DNA from: Lantana camara
Taxonomy: Eukaryota; Streptophyta; Magnoliopsida; Lamiales; Verbenaceae
NCBI GenBank assembly: GCA_037501455.1
Contig: CM074858.1
Span: 41,847,001 to 41,911,000, forward strand
Direction of reading: 5' to 3'
DNA length: 64,000 bases
Below, piece by piece: positions 49,484 through 59,395 of the stretch; positions within the stretch are counted from its first letter, which is position 1, and each line of letters starts with the position of its first letter. Below the pieces are notes generated by a model. That model ran no database searches, had not been told where the DNA came from, and saw only the letters and a program-made list of their open reading frames with translations. The translations under genes and the position numbers were made by a program.

Positions 49484-49518
49484 GGACCTAAGGACAGGTC
49501 CTTTTGAAGGGGGAAGTT
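49484..49518 (+). promoter_or_regulatory. Pre-PPT hairpin and polypurine tract of element D
   Basis: GGACCT (49,484-49,489), loop AAGGAC, AGGTCC (49,496-49,501), then TTTT and GAAGGGGGAAG before the 3' LTR. An overlapping alternative stem, CCTTAG/CTAAGG, also exists. Confidence 0.8.
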
Positions 49519-50161
49519 TGTAACATCCCGCTAGTCCGACCATCCCAGGTACGTTTTTTTTTACGAGAGAGCTACGTGCGCATTTAATTATTTTAATTAT
49601 GCAATTATGTGTTATTTTATTGCTAATGTGATAAATTGTATTAATTGTTTAACTTATAACTTGAGTTATAATGTTTATGTATGCGTGTCGTGTAATTTGC
49701 TCCGTATGTGTCCGAATTTGATCCCGTTTCTTACGAATTTTTGATATATGTGAATTACGTGAGTTATGAATATGATTATTTGCTCGTTATATGTTTTAGA
49801 GGTTGTTTTATGTGGTTCTTGGCTCGTTTTGTAAAAACGGGATTTGTGAGGGATTCAAGGGCCTAACTTGTTTAGCGCACCTCGTGTTCCGGAAGGCGTA
49901 ACTTGAGCTCGGGAATTCGGATTCAAATTCCGGAAGATGCGTTGGACTCGTAACAAAGAAATGAAGCCAAGAAACCTAACTTTTTATTTTTATAAGCCTA
50001 TTTGATCCTCCGAAATTAAGCCGGAACGAGCACCTTGCGCTAAGAGCCACCTTTGTTGACTAGTCTTGCTTTGTGGGCCCCACTTTAATCCTAACGAAAG
50101 CTAAACCATGATTTTTGTGCTTTAGTTAAACCACTCTCTCCCCCTTACCTGATCCATTTTG

Positions 50162-50183
50162 CCCCCCCCCCCCCCCCCCCCCC
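50162..50183. repeat. Poly-C tract
   Basis: 22 C residues; the same place in the 5' LTR (41,170-41,180) has 11, so the tract has changed length since insertion, unless this is an assembly error. Confidence 0.8.
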
Positions 50184-50376
50184 TCTCCCAAGACAAGAAA
50201 TTAGCCCCAAGTGGAAGAAAGGAAGAAGAAGAGAGGATAAGAGAAGGCTCCTATTCATTTGCTTCAAGATTTGAGCTCAAGCCCCATCATTTCTCTCCCA
50301 ATCAAATAGGTAAGTTTATATTTGTGTTCTCCATGCCTTTGTGGTCATTTTGCCTTTCATTTTCCAAGATTGCATC

Positions 50377-52942
50377 TGGAACGGCCGTTCCCATACCCCT
50401 GGAAGTGCAGAAACATTCTGCACAAAATTACAATTTTGGCTCCTCGTTCCAATGGCCTATTTGATCCCGAATTGCTATTATATGATTGATTATATGTCGA
50501 AACAACATGTTTTCATGCTACATTGCGTATTGCTTGATGTCTCGTGTATGATTATGCCGTGCGTCATTTTAGGGTATAACATGATTGAATTGTGGTCTCA
50601 TGCACGCACATTGTCTCGTTTCTTGTCCAGTTGTTCTCCAGGGCGGAGATTATGGTCAATGATCATGTTCACGCATTCACGGGTCGTGTGTCGCCTGTCA
50701 GGTGAGGTTTAATTTCTAGTTATATAGAACCCGTATATCCCTTATGTGATATTTCGGCCAAAAGGTATTTATATGTATAATTTCCATAAACTATTGATCA
50801 CGATTGATAGCTACATTTTATCAAGTCATGTTTCAAGCAAGCAAGCCAAGATTGTCCATGTTCATGATTGCAAGCATGTTTAGGCGAGTAGCATGATCGT
50901 TCACGATGGGCCCGAGGGTAGTAACTAGAGCCAACCGGGAAAGCAAGGGCTGACGGGTAACTCTGGTGCTATCCTCACCACATTTGGGGTCACCCCTGAA
51001 TCCACTAGGAGATTAGTGGAGGAAGGAGCTCCGGGCTTAGGGATTCATGTACCCTCTGCTCACCATGTCGTGGATGGTGAAGGCTAGCTACCTTCCCATC
51101 ATTGGAGGGAGAAGGAGACTGGGGACGAGTCCGGCACCACGGATGCGCCTCGGGTTATTTCATGATTGTTACTCCATGAATATGTTACCTGATTACACTA
51201 TTGCACGATAGCACGATAATTGATTGCATGATCACCTAATGATTAACAAGCAAGCGAGCATGTTTATCGATGGTATGAAGAGAACAAGTATTTAATATTG
51301 ATAGTTGTATTCTCGGGCGAAGCTATGTTTTATAGAACTTGTATAGTTATCTTTTATAAACCTTTACCCGAGAGTATAACTTGCATGTTATCTGCGCTAA
51401 TATATATGTAAACCCCTCACTCGGTCTTCACAGACTGACGCCTCCACCTTTCAGGTATTGCAGGTGCACGCTAGGCGGGAGTGAGTCGAGTCGGGTCCAG
51501 TTCATGTAGTCGTGTCATCCGTGGTTCGTGCATTTAAACATTATTGTTATTGTTAGTTGAAGATGATAATGTATTGATATGTAATTCTAGAATATGTTTA
51601 TTGGAAAATGGAAATGACTGGTGATAACAGTTTATGCTTCCGCTTTATTTTGTTACATTTAGTAGTAATCCCGCCTAGCCTATTGAATTATCGCATTGTC
51701 ACCCGTTCGCTGTGGGTTGGTTCATGCACGGATCGCCCATTTCGTGTGTGGATTGACCTATAGTGCGGGGGTGTGGCACCTCCACGTGTCCGGGGTGGTT
51801 TTCATACAAAATGGGAAGGGCCGTTCCCCCACTCCCGAAACTGCTCCCGAAGCTGGGAACGGCCGTTCCGGCTTGCAAGCCAAAAGGGGAACGGTCGTTC
51901 CCGTCCTCGCCGCCCCGCACTATTCCAAATTATGGGAACGGCCGTTCCCTGTTTATAAAGGGAACGGGAAGGGTCGTTCCCGTCTTACAGAAGGTGCAGC
52001 AAAACAGGGGTAGAAACAGGGGAGCACGAACCAAGCTCCCATAGCTCCCAAATGTTCATAATTCCATTCCAACAATTATAATCCATGAAGGGGGGTATGC
52101 ATACATGCTTAAAGTGCAATAATACACAATATAAATCCATGTTTCATGCTTTGATCATCATAATCACCAACTATAACTCATATATATAGCTTCATCACAT
52201 AATCTCATATTTTCAAGAATCTTGCATGAATTTCAAGTCTAAAGCATAAGATCATGCTTCTAACAATTAAAGCACATAATATTCAAGTAAACCTCAAACC
52301 CTAGCTTCATGCATAATTATCAAGAAATCATATGGATGATCCTATATACCTTGAATGAGAAATAAAAAGAGGAAGGTGATGAAGCTAGATGATTGAGCTC
52401 CTAAGCATGGAATTCCCTTGGAAAAACTTGATGAATTGATGACATCTCTTCTCCCTTCATGGAGGTTTTGGTTCGGTAAGGAAGAGAGAAGAATGGTAGA
52501 TGATTCTTGATGAAATGAAATAAGGAACAAGGGAGAGATGCATATATCGGTATGATTGGGGAAATATGTAATAATTGTGATTCAATCCTCTAGTTTTATA
52601 AGTCATGCAATTAGGTATACTAGGTTTGGAAAGTGATCAAGTAAGTCCACAAGATAATCATGCAATTTGGTCCCAAAAGAAAAGGAATGGAACAATTAAG
52701 GACAATCTAGCAATTAAATCAATTTGGACAATTAATTCATGTAACAATTAAATTCCAATGATACTATAATTCTCAAGTTGCCACATATTTCATATATTTC
52801 CACGTATTCATGTTGTACACAATTTATAGAAATTAATCTAATACGTTTAAATTAAATAACCGAAAAGAATAAAATAAAGTCCTAACGCTCGAAACTCACA
52901 CGTGTCGAGCGTACCTGACTGTCTGAAAATCGGGGCGTTACA
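50377..52942. mobile_element. Solo LTR, family B-like (B3), with one half inverted
   Basis: TSD GCATC (50,372-50,376 and 52,943-52,947). The right half (about 51,797-52,942) is a minus-strand LTR from its palindrome cluster to its 5' end (GGGGCGTTACA). The left half (50,377 to about 51,796) is the same kind of LTR on the plus strand, from a palindrome to nearly its 3' end (GTCCGGGGTG). Together they make one LTR whose 3' half has been flipped. The left half carries CCACTA/TAGTGG (51,002-51,019), the GGTC hairpin (about 51,422-51,438), GCTAGGCGGGA (51,470-51,480) and TCCCGCCTAGC (51,669-51,679). Confidence 0.85.
51811..51990. repeat. GGGAACGGCCGTTCCC palindrome cluster in solo LTR B3
   Basis: Several copies with core GGAACG/CGTTCC, for example near 51,855-51,871 and 51,933-51,949; one more, at about 50,378-50,393, lies at the flipped end. 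Confidence 0.9.
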
Positions 52943-53245
52943 GCATCCATGTTTGATTGATATATGGTATATGGTATGAATAGTGAGGGTTTGTAGAAAT
53001 TTCTTGATTCTAGCATGCTTTCTTGTAAATTCTTTGAGCTTGATGCATGATATTTTGTCCTATGACATCCTATTTGAGTTATATGAACTTGCTTTGCATG
53101 TTAGATAAGGATTCATGTAGGTGCCTGTAACACCCCGACTTTTCAAGTCGTTCAGGTATGAATTATGTGATAATTACGTGCGCGTTTAATTTATTTAAAT
53201 TATGTTATTAATTGTTTTATTTTGTATTATATGAAATACTTGAAT

Positions 53246-56072
53246 TGTAACACCCCAGTTTTCCATTTATGCACTATGTGTTATTATTATAATTTTCATA
53301 TCATTATATTCGTTTTATTTTCATAAACTTATGTGAAATTTCTTTTAACGTGAAATTTACGTGAAGTAATTGCTAAAGTGATTAAATACTTATATGTGTC
53401 CTTACTTAATCACTTCTTGAAAATGTGGACTTAATTACATTAATGTGATTAAAGCTAAATGATCAATTTCCATGGAATGAAACTTGATTGCATCCATTCA
53501 TATATTTCAAGGACCTAAGTGCAAATAATGGATATTCATGAGAGTTAGTGGAAGATTTTATAATATATCATATACATTTCATGTCTCACATATATCATTC
53601 ATCCATTTTCATCCAATTTCACACACATTACACACACTCTTTTACGGTTAAAACACCAAGGAAGAAAGAGTTGGGATTTCATCATTTCAAGCTAGAATTC
53701 AAGAAGGAGTTTGTGAGGTTGGAAGCATCATCATCATCATATCATCCTTTCATCCTTTCTTTCTTCCATTTCAAGGTATAGATGAGAATTTGATGGAATC
53801 TCTTGATGTTTGAAGTAGGGTTTGAGAACTTTGATGTAATTCCTTGTCTATTTGTGGTTAGAAGCATGATCATGATCATTACACTTAAAAGATTGCGTGA
53901 ATTCTTGAATTATATGAGAGTTGGATACATGGAAGTATGTAGATTTGAATGATGAATTCTTGATGATTTGGTGCATGTTTCATGGATTACTTGATTCCTA
54001 ATTGATATATATGAGTTATATACATGTTATATGATTGTTTGGAGCATTTTGGTTGAGTTTGCTTTGGGTTTTCATCCCTTTTCTTCCTCCCCCGAAGCTT
54101 CCCCTGTTTTGCCCTTTTTTTCACCCCTGGAACAGTACCCGGCCGGGTACTTTTTGTGCATAAAAAGTACCCGGGCGGGTAGTTTCATCCCGAGAGCTTC
54201 TGTAATGCCTACCCGGTCGGGGAACTTTTCCCTTGAATTTCACCCGGCCGGGTACTCTCTCATCCGAACTCCAAATGACCTGATTTTTGATTCTTTGGAA
54301 AGATCTTAAAGTCTAGAACAACCTCCAATTGGAATCATCTCAATATCTTTTCCCATTTATGAGTTATGATCAATTATTGTTGGTGTCGCTGCTTTCCCGA
54401 GAAACTACACTCGCCTAACTTCAACCATCCGCCATTTTCTCCTCGCTTTGAACTAGAAAACGAGCCTTATATGCTCGGAAAGGTCTTTGTGTCTAGTTTC
54501 ATATCCAACAAGAAAAACTCAATTCCCACTTCTAGAATTAAAGATATTCCAGTTTTCCCTCAACATGTACATTTCTAAAAACTGTCGGTTTTGGCCAAAC
54601 TTCACCAAAACCTTTCTTATTGCATTTCTTTCACTTCCTTGGCTCCCATATGTGAGTTATATGATATATATACTTGACTAATTGGTAAGTATGCTCCTAA
54701 TTGACATTCCTTGATTGTTATTGCATTATATATTGATCCATGATTTTGCCGTTCGTCTTAAATGGTTCATACGAGTCGAGTCTCACGTACACATGTCCTT
54801 GTTATACAGATCACATTCCCGGTGACGAGGAGCACGCTCCTTAGGGTGTTTCCTTGCTTCTTTTGGTTGGTAAAGTAAAGGTGAGGTTTAATTTCTAGAT
54901 ATATAGAACCTTTACAACCCTATGTGATCTTTCGGCCAAAATGTATCTATATATCTATAATTTCCAAAACCTTATTGATTTTCAAATAATTACCGAATTG
55001 AACCGATTGATTGATTGATTGATTGATTGATTTGGCGAGTAAAGCATGTTCACGTTGGGCCCCGAGGGTAGTGTATTGAGCCAACCGAGGAAGCAAGGGC
55101 TGACGGGTAACTCTTGCACTATCCTCACCAATTTTGGGATGACCTCTGAATCCACCAGGAGGTTTGGTGGAGGAAAGAAATCCCGTACGTGGGAGTCATG
55201 TTCCTGACGTACACCATGCATGGATGGCCGAGTCTTGTAAGCCCACCATCACTCGGAGGGAGAAGGAGACTGGGGATGGGTCCGGCACCACGGGCCATCC
55301 TCGGGTTATCACATTGATTGCACTTAGTTATTGAATTGATTGAATACACTACTGCACTACTACACTATAATTGAATCGCATGATCACCTGATAATTAAAT
55401 CAAGCATGAATTGTACACTTTTGGAGAAAGGTTGGAGAATTGCCCTCACTCGCCGGGCCACGTATTGAATTGATAAAGATTGAATTATTAAATTGATTAG
55501 TTGTAATCTCGGGCGAGTTATCTTTTACTATTAAACTTATATTGTCTCTATTTTATAAACCCTTACCCGAGATTATGGCTTGCATGTTACTTGCGCGAAT
55601 ATTTATTTATAAACCCCTCACTCAGTCTGTGGTAGACTGACACCTCACACTTTTCAGGTACTGTCAGTGGCGTGCTAGGCGGGAGTCCGAGTCGTGTCCA
55701 GTTGTCGAGTTGAGTCTAGCATTGCATTTTCATGTTATGGATATGTTGGAGATGATAATGTATTGATAAGTGTTGGTACCTACTACTATATATATATACT
55801 TTTGATGTAAATATGGTACCTATATGTATTGATATACAGTTGTAAGTTAATTCTTTTGAGATATTTGATATATGTTAATGGAATTATTATGCTTACGCTT
55901 CAAATTCCTAGATTTGAACTTGATTGGTTTGAGGGTTAGTCCCGCCTAGCTAGTGAGTTTTTTTATTGTCACCCGTTCGCCATGAGTCCGGTTCATATAT
56001 GGACTACCCATTTCATGTGTGAGCTAGACTTATGGTGAGGGGGTGTGGCATCTCGGCGTTTCGGGTGCTACA
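53246..56072 (+). mobile_element. Solo LTR C (2.8 kb) inside solo LTR E
   Basis: TSD TGAAT (53,241-53,245 and 56,073-56,077). It begins TGTAACACCCCAG and ends CGGGTGCTACA. Cassette: donor-like TTCAAGGTATAG near 53,771, palindromes (54,135-54,255), AAGGTGAGGTTT (about 54,878), CCACCA/TGGTGG (55,152-55,170), TCAGTCT/AGACTGA (55,622-55,640), GCTAGGCGGGA (55,674-55,684) and TCCCGCCTAGC (55,940-55,950). A TTGA tetranucleotide run is at about 55,005-55,030. Confidence 0.93.
54135..54255. repeat. Palindrome cluster (GTACCCGGCCGGGTAC) in LTR C
   Basis: A perfect palindrome of 16 bp at 54,135-54,150, near-perfect copies AGTACCCG/CGGGTAGT near 54,166-54,183, ACCCGG/CGGGGA near 54,210 and ACCCGG/CCGGGT near 54,242. 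Between the first two, GTACTTTTT/AAAAAGTAC forms a further inverted repeat. Confidence 0.9.
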
Positions 56073-57115
56073 TGAATTGTTTGAAATATTTGAATTTGAA
56101 TTCATATGAATTTTGAACTAATTTCGCTTGAATGAATTGTTTGGTTGCCGTTTCTACATGAAATGAATTCGAAATTTGGTGGAAATTTAATATGTTGGGC
56201 TTATATGTTTTATGAATTCGAATTTATTTTGTTTTTGGAATCCAAATCGGGGGCTAACGAGCAATTAGCACACCCTCGATTCCGTATTTGATATCTTGAG
56301 CTAGGAAACTCGGATTAGAGTTTTGTCAACTTCGCCGAACTCACAACAAAAATTCGAGTTTAATGAACTTAGCCTTATATTTTTCCAATACCATTTGAAC
56401 CTCCGAAATTCAACCGAAACACCCAACGGACGCTTAAACTGCCACATTTTACTAAAAGAGCCATATCTCATTCAAACCTTGACCAATTTAACCATGGTTT
56501 GAGCCATTGGAGCCCTAACTCAACCCCCTAGCTGCTCATACTCTCCCTAACAGAACCAAACCCTCACACTTGGAGAAATTCAGGCAAACATCCCCTGCCT
56601 TCTAGTCTTTCCCGTAGCTCTTCCCATCCTTGGAGATTCAAGCTCAAATCTCTTCCAAACTTCATCCAATCCACAAGGTAATCTTAGGGTTGTATTATAC
56701 ATTCATCATGAGTCATTTAGATCCATTCATCCCCAATTTTCAGCATGTTTTCATGGGTTTATGGCTGACTTAGTGAATAGTTAGGTTATGAGCATATATG
56801 TTGATCTCTTTCAATTCTTGAGGAAATTGGTTGATTCCAAGCATGATTATGATGGTCTTGATCCCTTCGTTGCATTTATGGTGATGTATTACATGGTAGT
56901 TGAGGAATTCATGAGTTGCCATTAATGAAATTTTGAAGTTATTTCATGAAATGATCATCACACCCTCCATTTCACGTTTCAACACTTTGGGAGCTTGTTT
57001 TGGTGTTGCTTTGGAGTTGTTTCTTTGCATAATTGTGATCATAGAATGGCTGATCTTGTTGGTGAAGTGGTGGCATGGTTTCTGCTTCGTCTTCGTTGCT
57101 TTTTGCTGCTGTAAC

Positions 57116-57358
57116 AGGTCGGTCTCGGCCGCGATCGAACCATGAAGGAAAATGGTAGCGGCCGCGACCTCTCTCACGTCTTTGTTGTTGTGTCTCTCAG
57201 GTCGTGCCTGCGACCTGATTCTTGTACATTACCAGTCGGGGCCATCACCCAAAAATAGCCATGTTTCAAGTTCTTGAATTAATTGATAAAAATTCGGACA
57301 TTTGCATGGGTAGCGGCCGCTACCATTTCATGAAGGAAATGGGTCGCGGCCGTGACCC
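57116..57358. repeat. Palindrome cluster (GGTAGCGGCCGCTACC) in LTR E
   Basis: A perfect 16-bp palindrome at 57,309-57,324; CAGGTCG/CGACCTG arms near 57,199-57,218; and near-perfect copies GGTAGCGG/CCGCGACC (about 57,154) and GGGTCGCGG/CCGTGACCC (about 57,341). Two arm types (GGTAGC and GGTCGC) alternate. Confidence 0.88.
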
Positions 57359-59274
57359 TTCACAATCTGCATGGAATTTTCAGCTTTTCAACATTAATTG
57401 CATGGCTTATTTGGCTTGATTTTAGTTCTTTCACTTCAGTAACATGTCATATATTGTATTATCTTATGTGTTGTGAAGTTTGTTGATTTTTCGTTGAATA
57501 TTTTCCGAGATACGCTTCTATATATCTTCTGTGATCATAATGTGTGCATGCATGCGATTTTACCCTTATAGATGAGCTCTAAGTGCTAAGTATTCTTTGT
57601 TTTATGCCTTGTATGTTATGTATTCATGCTATACTACGTGTTATGATCGTTATTTGAATTCCTTGGACTAATTTGATATGATTTATGGGAGTAATGAACT
57701 TAAATAGATTTGATTGATAATTCGAATGAATGGAATGAACGTTTATATGACTTTAAGACCTTAATAGTGCACATGACCGTGTTCATTACATAATATATTC
57801 TTTTATGCATTCATATCATGATCATTTCATTGCCGAGCGTCTTCATTGGTCATTTTGAGTCTCACTTCACCTTCCTTTCACAGATTTGATCCCGTTGGAG
57901 ACGAGACCGGTCCGTGAGGCTTTTGTGTCTTCGTTTGTCGTTTAAGGTGGGTTTCTCTTCTATTTAGTTATATGACCCTGTATACCTTCAATGTGAAAAG
58001 TTTCCGATCAAAATTAATATATGTATATAGAGTCGTTTCAAAGAGTAAATGTTTACAACGTAAAACCTTTATTTTATAAATCCTACCAAACGTTTTGGAG
58101 AGAAATGAATGAATGCACAAATAGGGCCCAGGGACTTAGTGTGAGTGGCTATCCGGGGAGGCATGGGCCGATTGTGATCCCTCACATTAGTTCCACCAAT
58201 GAACGGCGTAACCGGACCTCGTTAGGAGTTAGCGAGGAATGGACGCTGAGTGCCATCTGGGGAGTGATGTTACCCCTTTTGGTCAATGAATGGGTGGTCG
58301 GGCCTTGCAAACCCGCCACCAACCCGGAGGAAGAAGGTGTAAATGTTAATGAATGTGCACGAAAGAATGATATGCATGAAATGAATGAATGTTTAATGAA
58401 CTACACAAGGTGTTGGTTGGAGATAATGCACGCCCACTCGCTGGGCCAAGAAAGACCTAATGTAAATGAATCGTTATAATCCCTTTTTGATGATTTCTCT
58501 ATTTCACCCACTTGGGAAATTCTTTAAAAACCTCACTTGGGATTATAGCTTGCGTGTGAATGTTTAAATACCGTCGTATATTATATTTATGCCCTATTTT
58601 TATACCTATCGGTCCCTTTTGGACTGAACCCGTTTGGTTTTCAGTTATTTCATGCAGGTGTCAGGGAGCTAGGCGGGAATTCGAGTCGTTAGGTCTTGCA
58701 TTCGCTTCTAGCTCTTGTATTTTGGGTCTTACACTTGCATACTCTTACTTTTGATCTTTGTATATGAATATTGTTTTGGAGCTTACATGTTTTGAGCCGT
58801 GATGGCATGTAAATGTTGTATATGAATTATTTTTGGAGCTTTGATGCTCATGGTATATATACGATATATGTTCAGTTATTGCTTCCACTTTAATGTTTAA
58901 CTCTGATTCGTTTGGTTTGAGGGTTAGCCCGCCTAGAATAGAGTGTGTGTATGTCCCCGTTCGTCGGGATTTAGCTCGGGTATGGAGTATCCATTCCCTA
59001 TTCGGGTCGGGTCTTGGTGCGGGGGATGTGGTACCTTGCGCTCGGGTGCTACAGTGCCATTTTTGGATAATGAAGCTTTTGCAAGAGCATGAACTTGTTC
59101 ATGTATCTCTTCCTTTTTCTTCACTTTAACTTTGGTTTTTGCATGAATTAGGGCATGAATTCTTGTATATTTGCTGCATATACCTTCCATTATGTGTTAG
59201 CTTGGTGCTTGTGTGGTTTGTTTGGAGTTTTGAGGGAGTTTGCAAGCTTGTTTCTTGAAAATTTGGCCCCTGAC

Positions 59275-59395
59275 CCAAATCTACGGGGGTGGCTTTTCCT
59301 TTTGAAAAAGGCAACCCCCTCCTGGAACTTTCTGACCTAAATCCACGGGGGTGGATTCTCCTTTTGAAAAAAATCCACCGGGGTGGATTTAGGGC
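59275..59395. repeat. Palindrome cluster in D 3' LTR
   Basis: The same AATCCAC/GTGGATT and AATCCACC/GGTGGATT palindromes as in the 5' LTR; one copy has been lost in a short deletion near 59,310. Confidence 0.88.

Larger units (their letters stand above)
53126..59053 (+). mobile_element. Solo LTR E (3.1 kb), interrupted by solo LTR C
   Basis: TSD GTGCC (53,121-53,125 and 59,054-59,058). The LTR parts are 53,126-53,245 and 56,078-59,053. It begins TGTAACACCCCGACTT and ends CGGGTGCTACA. Cassette: donor-like AAGGTGGGTTT (about 57,943), CCTCGTTA/TAGCGAGG hairpin (58,217-58,237, one G-T pair), TCGGTCC/GGACTGA (58,609-58,627), CTAGGCGGG (58,669-58,677) and CCCGCCTAG (58,928-58,936). A frame of 152 codons at 58,021-58,479 crosses the hairpin region and is probably chance. 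Confidence 0.92.

Noticed and set aside
58021..58479. 152-codon frame in LTR E
   Set aside because: It covers the conserved hairpin region of the LTR; the corresponding regions of LTRs B, C and D have no matching frame, so selection seems to act on structure, not on protein.
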